Part shown: in pieces, positions 16,151 through 23,959 of the stretch
Layout: each line of letters starts with the position of its first letter
Numbering within the stretch: position 1 is the first letter of the stretch
Origin: Streptomyces sp. A 4/2
GTDB taxonomy: Bacteria > Actinomycetota > Actinomycetes > Streptomycetales > Streptomycetaceae
DNA length: 64,000 bases
NCBI RefSeq assembly: GCF_940670765.1
Contig: NZ_CALNVW010000023.1
Coordinates: 62,001 to 126,000, forward strand
Reading direction: 5' to 3'
Translations under genes and position numbers: made by a program
Notes under the pieces: model-generated
The model's input: the letters and a program-made list of their open reading frames with translations, nothing else
The model's database searches: none
What the model was told of the DNA's origin: nothing

Positions 16151-16489
16151 TCAGGCGTCAGCCTCGGAGGCGGTGCCCTCGTCGCCGTCCTTCGCCTTCC
16201 GCGGCCGGGTCTTGCCGGACCCCGAGTAGCCGCGCTCGATGTCCTGGACCGTCGACGGAGACACGCCGATCTGCGCCGCGATCTTCCGAACGGACACCTC
16301 CTGCTTCCGCTGGCCGAGGACGAAGTCCCGTCGTAGGTCGCTGAGTTCCTTGATCTCCGGCCCATATGCCCGAAGGAACACACTGATCTCCCGGGCTCGA
16401 TCCGCTTCGTCGTCGATGCCCTTGAGGGCTTCCAAGGCTTCGAACACGCGCCGTGCCACCTCTCCGCCGCCTGACTGTTCGTCGGCCAT
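16151..16489 (-). CDS. HTH regulator with its own palindromic operator
   Basis: 112 residues. A helical N-terminal half (EALEALKGIDDEADRAREIS) leads to an HTH at about residues 62-88 (EVSVRKIAAQIGVSPSTVQD, then IERGYSG), and the tail is charged. The ATG at 16489 lies about 23 bp from a 41-bp perfect palindrome (16512-16552), the obvious site for autoregulation. On the other side the palindrome faces the start of the membrane-protein operon, so this protein probably controls both; that is inference. Confidence 0.75.
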   Translation of the reverse strand: MADEQSGGGEVARRVFEALEALKGIDDEADRAREISVFLRAYGPEIKELSDLRRDFVLGQRKQEVSVRKIAAQIGVSPSTVQDIERGYSGSGKTRPRKAKDGDEGTASEADA

Positions 16490-16511
16490 CCGGTTCCAAT
16501 CTGCCGTGGCC

Positions 16512-16552
16512 GCTTGCCTGACTGTATGGGAGTCCCATACAGTCAGGCAAGC
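16512..16552. promoter_or_regulatory. 41-bp perfect palindrome, probable shared operator
   Basis: Twenty bases (16512-16531, beginning GCTTGCCTGACTG) are followed by one central G and the exact complement (16533-16552). Each arm has TGACTGTATGGGA as its inner part. It lies between the divergent genes 16151-16489 and 16645-17040, which favours an operator over a terminator. Confidence 0.75.
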
Positions 16553-16644
16553 AACACCAGTTGCGCCTACAAGTCGGCCCCCGGTCGGGGCCTCGAAAAC
16601 GCCGACCGGGGGCCGCGCCAGACCTGCCATACAGGAGCTGACGC

Positions 16645-17040
16645 ATGACACAGATTACTGATCAGACGACCCCTGTGGTCGACGAGTCGACCGCGCGACT
16701 GCTGCGCGCCGTCGCGGACCACTTCACCAAGATCAACCCGGCCGAGGTCCTGGAGCAGGACTCGCTGCTCATCAGCTTCGGCGCGGAGGCATACCGCCTC
16801 ACCGATCGCAAGCTGGGCGGCGCGGCTCAGGCGATGGCAACGGCAGCTCTGGCTGTCGCGCCCGAGCTGCCCGACGAGATCACGCGCGGCGAGTATGCGC
16901 TGCGCCTCCACCGCCTGGTCGTCGCCTCCGGCCACGACTGGCCGGACGACGACAACGACCCGGTGATCCCCCGCATCACAGGCATCCCCGGTCAGCGCAC
17001 GGCGACATCGACCGACGTCGAGACGGTGGAGGCCCACTGA
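16645..17040 (+). CDS. First gene of the plasmid-like operon, unknown function
   Basis: 131 residues, soluble and acidic, helical in the middle (LGGAAQAMATAALAVAPELP). The ATG at 16645 has CAGGAG upstream. It lies 92 bp beyond the 41-bp palindrome and is coupled to the next short gene (TGATG), so it probably opens the operon controlled there. No family recognised. Confidence 0.6.
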   Translation: MTQITDQTTPVVDESTARLLRAVADHFTKINPAEVLEQDSLLISFGAEAYRLTDRKLGGAAQAMATAALAVAPELPDEITRGEYALRLHRLVVASGHDWPDDDNDPVIPRITGIPGQRTATSTDVETVEAH

Positions 17041-17162
17041 TGGCGGACCCGACCCCCGTCGACGAGGACGCGAACGCAACCGCAGCTCAGCTTCTCGCAC
17101 GCGCGAAGGCGGACCGTCAGAAGCAGGTCCCCAAGGAGAAGGGGCGCAGCGGGCAGAGCTGA
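17040..17162 (+). CDS. Short basic protein (40 aa)
   Basis: Starts in a TGATG overlap with the preceding gene and ends at 17162, giving 40 residues with many Lys/Arg (LLARAKADRQKQVPKEKGR). A terminator hairpin follows 35 bp later. Function unknown. Confidence 0.55.
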   Translation: MADPTPVDEDANATAAQLLARAKADRQKQVPKEKGRSGQS

Positions 17163-17196
17163 CCAATCGGTCCTCGCTACCTGCTTACGCCGACCG

Positions 17197-17230
17197 GGCC
17201 GGACCCGCCTTGGGAGAGGCGGGTCCGGCC
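17197..17230. terminator. Hairpin terminator
   Basis: GGCCGGACCCGCC, an 8-nt loop, then the exact complement: a 13-bp stem after the first two genes of the operon. Transcription of the membrane genes beyond it needs read-through or a promoter in 17231-17262. Confidence 0.75.
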
Positions 17231-17262
17231 ACCCCTGTATCGCCCCACGAGAGGCAAGACCG

Positions 17263-18357
17263 ATGGACGAGGCCACCGAGCAGCAACCCCGCGTGCCCGG
17301 GGTGAAGTACCAGAAGGTCACCCGGCACCGGACGCAGACAACCGTCATCGACGGCATCCCCTCTACGCGCCAGGTGCCGTACGCCGGTTGGGAGCCGGTC
17401 CCGCCGCGCGAATGGGACGACCTGATCTTGCGCGGCGTCACCGGCGTGGCAATCGGCTTCACGGGCATCGCCGTGGTGGCAGGCACCGCCAGCCTCGGCG
17501 GCCTCCTCGACCCGTTGGTCCCGTCCGTCGTCGCGTACAGCATGGGCAGCGTGTTCGCCCTCGCGTGGCTGTACTGCCTCGGTATCGAGTGGCTGAACAG
17601 GACCGCGCCCGGCCGGGCCCGCCCCGCCAAAGTCGCCGGGTGGGTTGCCGTGGTGATCAGCATGGGTGCCATCGCCGCCTACGGCCACACCCTGCACCAG
17701 CAGTGGGCAGGCGGCTTCGGCGCAGGCATCGACCTGCTCGCGAAGGGCTCGTGGTGGCTGCTGCTCCGCGAGTACGCAGTCCCGCTCGACGCGGACGTCG
17801 CGCACTGGGTGGACGACCAGGAGCAGAAGCTCGCTGGCCGCGCGCTGCTCGCCGGCCGGGTCCGCCGACTCAACAACCGGGCCGCCTACCAACGGGCCGT
17901 CGGAGGAGCCGAGTTTCAGGCTGCTGACGCGATCCTGACCCGTGCTGAGACGACGCGCAGTCTCCCCGAAACCGCAGCCGAGCACGCTCCGGAGCCTGCC
18001 CCAGCCCGAGCCCCTGCCCCTGCCCCAGCTTCCCCGCTGGATCCATCCGTTGCCCCTCCGGTAGTTCCCCCGGCTTCTCCGGCTGGGCCCCAGACCACCG
18101 CCCCCGCGCCCCCGGTTGCCCCAGCGGTCAGTCAAGGCAGAGAGGAGCAGAAGGCCCCGGTCCCGCCCGTCACGCAGATCACCCGGCAGTCGATCGCCGC
18201 GATCTGCCGCAAGGAGATCGCGGACAACCCGAAGATCAGCGACGCCGACTTGGTCACCGCGGTGAAGATGGCCGGCCACCCGGACCGCTCGAAACTGCCC
18301 GACACCGTACGACGCACCGCCCTCCGGATCGACCCAAATCGTCGGAAGGCGTCATGA
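17263..18357 (+). CDS. Multi-span membrane protein with Pro/Ala linker and HTH-like tail (spread-protein-like)
   Basis: 364 residues. Three or four membrane helices lie at about residues 54-145 (TGVAIGFTGIAVVAGTASLG, SVVAYSMGSVFALAWLYCLG, GWVAVVISMGAIAAYGHTL). A charged cytoplasmic region and a long Pro/Ala linker (about 238-290) follow. The C-terminal domain (about 298-360) contains ISDADLVTAVKMAGHPDRSK, which looks like a small helical DNA- or protein-binding unit. This layout recalls DUF2637/Spd-type proteins of Streptomyces conjugative plasmids, which help plasmid spread between hyphal compartments. The start has GAGAGG upstream. Confidence 0.6.
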   Translation: MDEATEQQPRVPGVKYQKVTRHRTQTTVIDGIPSTRQVPYAGWEPVPPREWDDLILRGVTGVAIGFTGIAVVAGTASLGGLLDPLVPSVVAYSMGSVFALAWLYCLGIEWLNRTAPGRARPAKVAGWVAVVISMGAIAAYGHTLHQQWAGGFGAGIDLLAKGSWWLLLREYAVPLDADVAHWVDDQEQKLAGRALLAGRVRRLNNRAAYQRAVGGAEFQAADAILTRAETTRSLPETAAEHAPEPAPARAPAPAPASPLDPSVAPPVVPPASPAGPQTTAPAPPVAPAVSQGREEQKAPVPPVTQITRQSIAAICRKEIADNPKISDADLVTAVKMAGHPDRSKLPDTVRRTALRIDPNRRKAS

Positions 18358-18602
18358 ACGACGAAAGGTTCACCCTCGCTTCGGTAGCCGAGAGCGGCGA
18401 GAGGGCCCTGGACGAAGTTCTGGCGTCGCTGTCCGCAGGGGACGAGGAGGACCTGGTCGAGGTTCTGGAGTCGCTGTCCGAGCGGGGCGAGAACGCTCTG
18501 ACCGAGGTTCTGGAGTCGCTGTCCATGAAGGACCCCGGTGCTCAGACGAAGGCCCTGCCGCGCACCGTGCGCCGCATCGACTCCAAGGGGAAACCATCGT
18601 GA
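18354..18602 (+). CDS. Short acidic repeat protein
   Basis: 82 residues built from three copies of an 18-20-residue unit: ALDEVLASLSAGDEED, LVEVLESLSERGENA, LTEVLESLSM. These are probably amphipathic helices forming a small helical bundle or oligomer. The tail repeats RTVRRIDSKGKPS-type sequence similar to the C-terminus of the upstream gene (RTALRIDPNRRKAS), hinting at a shared origin. Coupled on both sides (ATGA, GTGA). Confidence 0.6.
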   Translation: MNDERFTLASVAESGERALDEVLASLSAGDEEDLVEVLESLSERGENALTEVLESLSMKDPGAQTKALPRTVRRIDSKGKPS

Positions 18603-19207
18603 CCTTCGTTCTCGTCGTCCTGGTCGCCGCAGCCTGGTACGTCCTGCGACGGCCGAGAGCGGGAGACTCCGCCGCAGCCCGAGCCCGCCACCTCCGCACC
18701 TCACGAAGCCGAGAGGCCGCCCAGTGGGAGTCCGGCGCCGTGGGGGAGCGGCGCACCGCGGCCAGACTCTCCCCGCTGTGGCTACGCCTGTGGTGGGTAC
18801 TGCACGACCGCCGGTTGCCGACCGGCCGGGCGAACGTCGACCACCTGGTGATCACCTTCTTCGGCGTCATCTTCGTGATCGACACCAAACGGTGGAGCAG
18901 CCGCTTTCGGGTCCGTGTCGTCGGCGGCCGACTCCTGCACGGTGACATGGACGTGACGGACCGACTGCGCGGCCTTCGGCACGAGGCCCGGACCGTGGCC
19001 GCTGTCCTCGGCCGCCCCGTCATCCCGATCGTCGCCATGGACGGCCCGCCCATCGACGGCGGCGAGCTGTTGCTCGACGGCATCCGAATCGTCCCCGCCG
19101 ACCGGCTGGTCCCCGTGCTCAAGGTCCTCAGTCGGCAGCTGTGTGGCTTCGGCCCGCTCATCGGCTGGCACGCCGCCCGGCTCCTCAAGCCGTACGGAAG
19201 GAACTGA
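18599..19207 (+). CDS. Membrane-anchored NERD-domain protein
   Basis: 202 residues. An N-terminal membrane helix (FVLVVLVAAAWYVL) precedes a NERD (nuclease-related) domain: GAVGERRTA at 45-53, NVDHLVI at 78-84 and FVIDTKRWS at 91-99. These supply the Glu, Asp and Asp-x-Lys positions expected of the restriction-endonuclease-like fold. NERD proteins are predicted DNA-processing nucleases and occur on plasmids and in defence contexts. Placed at the membrane in a spread-like operon, a role in DNA transfer is plausible. Confidence 0.75.
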   Translation: MTFVLVVLVAAAWYVLRRPRAGDSAAARARHLRTSRSREAAQWESGAVGERRTAARLSPLWLRLWWVLHDRRLPTGRANVDHLVITFFGVIFVIDTKRWSSRFRVRVVGGRLLHGDMDVTDRLRGLRHEARTVAAVLGRPVIPIVAMDGPPIDGGELLLDGIRIVPADRLVPVLKVLSRQLCGFGPLIGWHAARLLKPYGRN

Positions 19208-19211
19208 CCCG

Positions 19212-19976
19212 ATGGACCTCCGCCCGCGCACCCTGATCCGCGCGTTCAAGGACGGCGTCGCCGAGGCGAAGGCCAGCGACGCCAAGACCGGCACAGACGA
19301 GACCATGCCGGACCCACCGGCCGCGCCCAAGCCTCGCGGACTCCGCATCGGCGACCGCCCGCGCGCCTGGTGGGAGCCGAAGCCGGTCATCACGACCGAG
19401 CCGGTCGAGGACGAGGCCAAGCCCAAGGCCGACGGCGAGCCGTGCGACCACCCCATGCCGCACGCGGTCCACTCCCGCCCCACAGGCGAGCTCGTCGCGT
19501 ACTGGTGCGAGGACTGCGAGACGCAGCTCCCTGTCCCTGAAGACGACGAGGATGACGAGGACGAGGAGGAGGGCGGGGGAGTCCCGGCCCGGATCCGGCG
19601 CCTCTGGAAGTCCCGCGACGCGAGCAAGAAGACGTACAGCCGCCCCGCCTTCGGCAGCGGCAAGTCGCCGAAGCAGTCCCTCGCCGAGTGGTGGGGCGGG
19701 ATGCGCCCGTCCACCCGCCACGGCCTTTACAACGGCAGCGCGCTCGCCATCGGCCTCTGGGCGGGGATCGTCCAGTTCTTCACCAACGAGACCGCCTACC
19801 TGGTCGCGACCTACGACTCGTGGACCGCCCTCGGCGTCTGCTTCTGGTATGGCGTCGCCCTCGCCATCTGGATGGTCGACCACAAGTTTCGGGGATGGTT
19901 CCCGCCCTTCGCGCTCCTGGCCCGTGTCCCCCTCGTCTCCATGATCGTCGGCAGCTTGCTGTACAGCACCGCCTGA
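19212..19976 (+). CDS. Membrane protein with zinc-like motif (spread-protein-like)
   Basis: 254 residues. The N-terminal 140 are charged and proline-rich, with a possible zinc site (CDHPMPHAVH ... CEDCE, about residues 77-100) and a run of Asp/Glu. Three membrane helices fill the C-terminal third (SALAIGLWAGIVQFF, ALGVCFWYGVALAIWMV, LLARVPLVSMIVGSLLY). It resembles Streptomyces plasmid membrane proteins found next to spd genes. I chose the ATG at 19212, 5 bp after the NERD gene. Confidence 0.6.
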   Translation: MDLRPRTLIRAFKDGVAEAKASDAKTGTDETMPDPPAAPKPRGLRIGDRPRAWWEPKPVITTEPVEDEAKPKADGEPCDHPMPHAVHSRPTGELVAYWCEDCETQLPVPEDDEDDEDEEEGGGVPARIRRLWKSRDASKKTYSRPAFGSGKSPKQSLAEWWGGMRPSTRHGLYNGSALAIGLWAGIVQFFTNETAYLVATYDSWTALGVCFWYGVALAIWMVDHKFRGWFPPFALLARVPLVSMIVGSLLYSTA

Positions 19977-20004
19977 CCACCCCACCCGGAACGGATCACT
20001 CAGC

Positions 20005-20409
20005 ATGCAATTCCTTCCCGCTCTCGGCTCCGTAGGTCTCGCCGGTGCCCTGACGGCCCTTCTCTTGCTTGGCACCAGCACCGGCGGCAGGATGAAGCAA
20101 CTGGGCTGGGGCGCCTGCCTGGTCCTGTCGATGATCGCCGGGTCTGCGTACAAGGCGGCTGGCGCGCCCTTCGACCTCGTATCGAGCTTCGTGCACGACA
20201 GCATCGGGCTTTTCGCTGACGTCTTCCCGGGCTACAGCCTGGCGGCTATCGGCCTGACCCTGGTCATCGTGATCTTCTACATGAAGCTCACGACCCGCGG
20301 CGTGTCCATGCTCGGCATCTTCTTCTGGTATGTCGCCGCCGACGCGGGCGGTAGCTTCGGTGTGGTAGCCGACAAGATCGCCGTGATCATGCAGAGCCTC
20401 GCGACATGA
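20005..20409 (+). CDS. Four-span membrane protein
   Basis: 134 residues, almost entirely hydrophobic: helices at about 8-24, 33-51, 77-95 and 99-116 (LAAIGLTLVIVIFYM and others). Short loops, no catalytic motif. Part of the same operon, overlapping the next gene (ATGA). Possibly a pore or a subunit of a membrane complex with its neighbours; inference from context only. Confidence 0.6.
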   Translation: MQFLPALGSVGLAGALTALLLLGTSTGGRMKQLGWGACLVLSMIAGSAYKAAGAPFDLVSSFVHDSIGLFADVFPGYSLAAIGLTLVIVIFYMKLTTRGVSMLGIFFWYVAADAGGSFGVVADKIAVIMQSLAT

Positions 20410-21752
20410 GCGCCGCCCACCTGCATACGGTCCCCGCCCCCCAGCCAGACCACGACACGGCCGAGCCGGGGGAGTGGGCCGCCCCTGTCCGCGCCCCGCT
20501 CTCGATTCCTCAGCAGCTCAAGAACCCGCCCACCGGCGGCGAGTTGGAGGCCGATGCCGACGGCCAGGACGAGGAGGAGGCGGAACCCACGCCCCGCACC
20601 CTCGCGATGCCGAACCTCCGGCCGTACTACGACGTACGCCCGCTCGTCGCGCTCGGCCCGCTCGTCGTAGAAGTCGGCAAGGCCAGCGGCCCGCCCCTCC
20701 TCCGGTTCCTCGTCAAGGTCTTCCGCGCCCTCGGCAAGGCCAGCGGCCCGCCCCTCCTCCGGTTCCTCGGCAGGGTCGTCCACGTCCTCGGCAAGGCCAC
20801 CCACGAAATTGGCCAGATGCTCCGCTTCTACATCCGGGGTCTCCTCGTCCTCCTGACGATCCTCACCGGATGGTTGTCCGGAAACATCGGCAAGCGCGGC
20901 TCCATCGGTGCTCGGTTCGCTGGCGCCGGGTTCGCCATGTACTGCGTCTTCCGGCTGTGGGTCCAGCACCCGGCTGCGCTGTGGCTGCTCACTGCCGCCC
21001 TGATCGTCACGCTGACCCACGCCGCGAGTGGACGTATTCAAGTTCCCAGGAGCAAGACCGCGAAGAAGGGTGAGAAGGAGACGAAGGCCGAGGACGAGAC
21101 GAAGGGCGAGAAGGAGACGAAAGGCGAGGCCCCAGAGAAAGCGACGAAGCAGTCGAACGATGTCTCCACGGACGCCAAGAAGGAGGAGGCATCCGCCGAG
21201 CCCCGCAAGGGGCTGCTGGGCCTCCTAGGCGGTCGCCGGAGGCCCTCCGCGGCCGACCCCGTCGGTGCCCCGCAAGGCTCTCCCGGAACGACCGGAAAAG
21301 AGGTCACTGCGGTCCCCCAGGAGGACCCGTTGACCGCCCTGATTCGAGAGGCGATCGGCACCGACAACGGGGTCCACCTAAGCGCCCTCCGCCCCCTCAT
21401 GCGAGACCGTCTCCCGGGCCTCTCCCAGGCCACCAACCAGCAGCTCCGTAAGACCCTCACCGACGCTGGGTGGGACCCCTCCCGTAAGTTCCGCTCGCGG
21501 GGGGTCCCTGGATGCGCCGGAGTGCACCGAGAAAGCCTCCCGCCACTGCCCTCCCCTAAGGGCGGCAAAAAACTGGTCTCTGGGCAGCTCTCCGCCCCCG
21601 GAGACCGCTCTCGACCTGCGAACTCTCCACGAGCGGAGAGTGGCGAAGAGTGGTCCGAAGAGGATGTGAAGAGGGGCCACCGCTTCATCCCGGACCGCGA
21701 AAGGGGCCCGGCCGCCTGGAAGATCGAGCATCATGGAGGTGGTCTGAAATGA
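20406..21752 (+). CDS. Membrane protein with internal duplication and winged-helix-like tail
   Basis: 448 residues. After a Pro-rich start comes a 19-residue unit repeated in tandem (GKASGPPLLRFL twice, plus a partial third), then three membrane helices (about 140-200). A long Lys/Glu low-complexity stretch follows (KKGEKETKAEDETKGEKE). The C-terminal domain contains IREAIGTDNGVHLSALRPLM and RKTLTDAGWDPSRKFR, which resemble a winged helix of the kind ending FtsK/TraB-like or Spd proteins. No ATPase is present. The last large gene of the operon. Confidence 0.6.
   Translation: MSAAHLHTVPAPQPDHDTAEPGEWAAPVRAPLSIPQQLKNPPTGGELEADADGQDEEEAEPTPRTLAMPNLRPYYDVRPLVALGPLVVEVGKASGPPLLRFLVKVFRALGKASGPPLLRFLGRVVHVLGKATHEIGQMLRFYIRGLLVLLTILTGWLSGNIGKRGSIGARFAGAGFAMYCVFRLWVQHPAALWLLTAALIVTLTHAASGRIQVPRSKTAKKGEKETKAEDETKGEKETKGEAPEKATKQSNDVSTDAKKEEASAEPRKGLLGLLGGRRRPSAADPVGAPQGSPGTTGKEVTAVPQEDPLTALIREAIGTDNGVHLSALRPLMRDRLPGLSQATNQQLRKTLTDAGWDPSRKFRSRGVPGCAGVHRESLPPLPSPKGGKKLVSGQLSAPGDRSRPANSPRAESGEEWSEEDVKRGHRFIPDRERGPAAWKIEHHGGGLK
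20674..20770 (+). repeat. 57-bp-period direct duplication
   Basis: A run of about 37 identical bases starting GGCAAGGCCAGCGGCCCG appears at about 20674 and again at about 20731. It encodes the repeated GKASGPPLLRFL unit of the membrane protein. Exact nucleotide identity suggests a recent in-frame duplication. Confidence 0.75.
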
Positions 21753-21765
21753 CAGAGGGGGCCCG

Positions 21766-22005
21766 ATGTTCCAGTACCGCTGCGAGCAGTGCCGTACGAC
21801 GTCGCCCTCGGTTCTCACCCGCAGCTCGTTGGACGAGCAGCGGCAGAAGCACCGCCACCTCGCCCATGGTGGTCACATCCCGGACGGCGAGCGGGTCTTG
21901 GCGCCGGAAAAGTTCAATGCCTTCGACGTCCCCTTGCAGCAGTGGATCGTCGGCGGGCTGATGGCCCTCACCTTCACCCTGCTGATCCTGTTCCGCACGC
22001 TGTAG
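21766..22005 (+). CDS. Small zinc-finger membrane protein
   Basis: 79 residues: CEQC near the start with a His-rich stretch (KHRHLAHGGH) that could complete a metal site, and one C-terminal membrane helix (IVGGLMALTFTLLILF). It lies 13 bp after the previous gene. Function unknown. Confidence 0.6.
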   Translation: MFQYRCEQCRTTSPSVLTRSSLDEQRQKHRHLAHGGHIPDGERVLAPEKFNAFDVPLQQWIVGGLMALTFTLLILFRTL

Positions 22006-22110
22006 CCCCCGGGGGCATCCCGAGGGTTGCGCGCTCTTTGTGCGGCCCTCGCTGTCTGCCCTGCGGGATAGGCTCGACTCGTCCCTGGATGACGGGTTGC
22101 GGAGGCTTCG

Positions 22111-22251
22111 GTGGCAGGCACAACAGCGTTCGTGTGGGTCCTCCTCGGCGCCTGTGGCGTTGCGATCGTGACGGTCCTCGCACGGGCAAGGGTGGACATC
22201 GCGCGCATCCAGTCGAAGACCGGCGACCGCGCCCCTGCCCGCCGGGGCTGA
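22111..22251 (+). CDS. Very small membrane protein (46 aa)
   Basis: GTG at 22111 with GGAGG 6 nt upstream. The first 23 residues form one helix (AFVWVLLGACGVAIVTVLAR), followed by a basic tail. Probably a single-pass membrane peptide of the same operon. Confidence 0.6.
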   Translation: MAGTTAFVWVLLGACGVAIVTVLARARVDIARIQSKTGDRAPARRG

Positions 22252-22361
22252 GGGTTAGGCCGCAGGCCACCCGGACGGGTGATCAGACTTCGGAAGTGGC
22301 CCGGCCACCCGGCTTGATCGGTACGGTCCGGAGACCGAAGGCGATCACACCGAGGAGCCCC

Positions 22362-22565
22362 ATGTCCCACGGCTGTCGCGACTGTGACACCTGCACCAAG
22401 CCCGGTCTCGCCCGACTCGTCCAGAACTGGCTGGTCGGGATGCTGCACCTGTGCACCGCTGGGATCTCGTGGCTGATCAAGCACGGGACACGGAAGCACT
22501 GCCCGCAGTGCCGTCACCAACTGGCCGGGCACCAGCGGCGTCTCGACGGCTCGTTCGTCGACTGA
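22362..22565 (+). CDS. Small zinc-binding protein with CxxCxxC
   Basis: 67 residues with CRDCDTC at the start and CPQCRH near the end, separated by a hydrophobic helix (LVGMLHLCTAGISWLI). The ATG at 22362 has GAGGAG upstream. The two cysteine pairs could form one zinc ribbon. A 20-bp terminator follows 10 bp after the stop. Confidence 0.65.
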   Translation: MSHGCRDCDTCTKPGLARLVQNWLVGMLHLCTAGISWLIKHGTRKHCPQCRHQLAGHQRRLDGSFVD

Positions 22566-22575
22566 CCCCGAGGCA

Positions 22576-22618
22576 GCAGAAGGGCCCCGACCTGGTCACC
22601 AGGTCGGGGCCCTTCTGC
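22576..22618. terminator. 20-bp perfect bidirectional terminator
   Basis: GCAGAAGGGCCCCGACCTGG, loop TCA, then the exact complement (22599-22618), between converging genes. It closes the membrane operon. Confidence 0.9.
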
Positions 22619-22626
22619 GTTGCCGG

Positions 22627-22902
22627 TCAACCGTTGTCGGTGGTCGGCGCGCGCTGCCGCAGCGGGGGCACCTGGTATTCCTTGGCGATTCCGGTGACGG
22701 TTGCTTCCGTCCACGGGACGTGCTTGGCGAGGGCCCCGTGGGAGACCCGGGCGGTCCGCAGCTCCTCGGCGATGGCGGCGCGGGCGGCGTGGCGCAGCTT
22801 CTCCTCCTGCTCGACGACGTCCTCCCATGCCTTGATCGCGGCCAGCATCTTCTCGCTGGGCCGGTAGTCGGCGTACGTGTTGCGGGGTCCGGTTCGGCTC
22901 AT
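22627..22902 (-). CDS. Small HTH-like protein, reverse strand
   Basis: 91 residues from the ATG at 22902. The C-terminal half reads like an HTH (VSHGALAKHVPWTEATVTGI), with a helical coiled N-terminal half (AWEDVVEQEEKLRHAARAA). It is divergent from the gene at 23051, with an AT-rich promoter element between, so it could regulate that promoter. Similar in design to the reverse-strand gene at 28999. Confidence 0.65.
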   Translation of the reverse strand: MSRTGPRNTYADYRPSEKMLAAIKAWEDVVEQEEKLRHAARAAIAEELRTARVSHGALAKHVPWTEATVTGIAKEYQVPPLRQRAPTTDNG

Positions 22903-22963
22903 GCCCCGAGTGTTCCACAAGCCGGTTTCGGCAAACCCGGTCAGGGGCTCAGGTGCAAGTTTT

Positions 22964-23034
22964 CCTGATCTAATTTGGGTAAACAGGTTTCCCTAAATCT
23001 ATTTGGGTATGATTGGAAGTGAACCACTTCACAC
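22964..23034 (+). promoter_or_regulatory. AT-rich promoter element, family II copy A
   Basis: A strikingly AT-rich block in a GC-rich genome. ATTTGGGTA occurs twice as a direct repeat (about 22972 and 23001) with an inverted relative TTTCCCTAAAT between; GGTATGATT gives a -10-like TATGAT at 23008-23013, followed by GAAGTGAACCACTTC. The layout matches elements at 24570 and 38966: GGTT..., CCTAAATC or CGAAATC, ATT, GG, then the -10-like box and GGAAGT. Confidence 0.65.
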
Positions 23035-23050
23035 CCAGAAAGGCCCCCGG

Positions 23051-23920
23051 ATGACCGAGAGCTACGCCCAGAAGCTCGCCTCCTCCTCTCAACTGGCCGC
23101 TGCGGCCTTCGTGATCGGCACCCTGGCCGAGCCCAGCGAGCGGAACGCCGAGATCGTGAAGCTCATGGACCGGGCCGACGTGATCGCCGTCCACATCGTC
23201 AATGACTTCGACCCGCACCTGGCGGACCCCGTCGGTAGCGAGACTCTGTGTGAGGAGGCGGTGCACCGCGCGCTCAACGACGAGCAGACCGGCAGGATCT
23301 CCGGTCTCTGCGCTCGCTGCGAGACGGCCGGCCAAGAGCGCGCCATCTCGCGCGAGAAGTACGGGACCGGTGACCGCGTCCTGCTCCCCGACGGCTCCGC
23401 ACGGGCCGTAACGGGCACCATGCGCAGCGCCGACGGGGATCTCTGGCTCTATGTCGGCGACGGCGTGGCCCACCGCGCCGACCGCTGTGAGCGGGTCGAT
23501 ACCTCCCGCGTCGGTGAGGCCCGCGCGACCGCCTGCCGCGCCGCCGGAGTGCTCCGCGCGGGCAGCGACACCGGCGAAGCCGCCGACGAACTGGGCAACG
23601 CCCTGCGCTACCTCGCCCAGGCCGACCCGGACACGCTCGCCGAACTGAGCGCGACCGGCACCCGCCTCACCGTCGAGGTCCACCGGCTGACCGTCGCGCC
23701 CGGCGACATCCTGCACCAGTACGGCGTCCGCCTGAACGTCCTGGACACCGGTATCTCGACCTCCGGCGAGCCGCAGTGGTGGGCGTCCGTCCAAGGCGTC
23801 ACCCAGGCCGACCGTCGCGTGACCTACCGCGCCCCCTGGACCACCGGGATCGGCGTTGAGTACGCCGCGTGGGACCTGGTGACCGTCGAGCGCATCGCGC
23901 CCACCCCCCTCTCTTCCTGA
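23051..23920 (+). CDS. Hypothetical protein
   Basis: 289 residues, soluble. The N-terminal part is helical (SSQLAAAAFVIGTLAEP). A CARC motif lies near residue 84, and beta-rich segments follow (GTGDRVLLPDGSARAVTG and DLWLYVGDGVAHR). The ATG at 23051 is preceded by the leader CACCCAGAAAGG, shared with two genes at 33788 and 34326. No family recognised. Confidence 0.55.
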   Translation: MTESYAQKLASSSQLAAAAFVIGTLAEPSERNAEIVKLMDRADVIAVHIVNDFDPHLADPVGSETLCEEAVHRALNDEQTGRISGLCARCETAGQERAISREKYGTGDRVLLPDGSARAVTGTMRSADGDLWLYVGDGVAHRADRCERVDTSRVGEARATACRAAGVLRAGSDTGEAADELGNALRYLAQADPDTLAELSATGTRLTVEVHRLTVAPGDILHQYGVRLNVLDTGISTSGEPQWWASVQGVTQADRRVTYRAPWTTGIGVEYAAWDLVTVERIAPTPLSS

Positions 23921-23959
23921 GCAGCACCGAATCCGACACGACAACCGAGGAGCAGCAGC

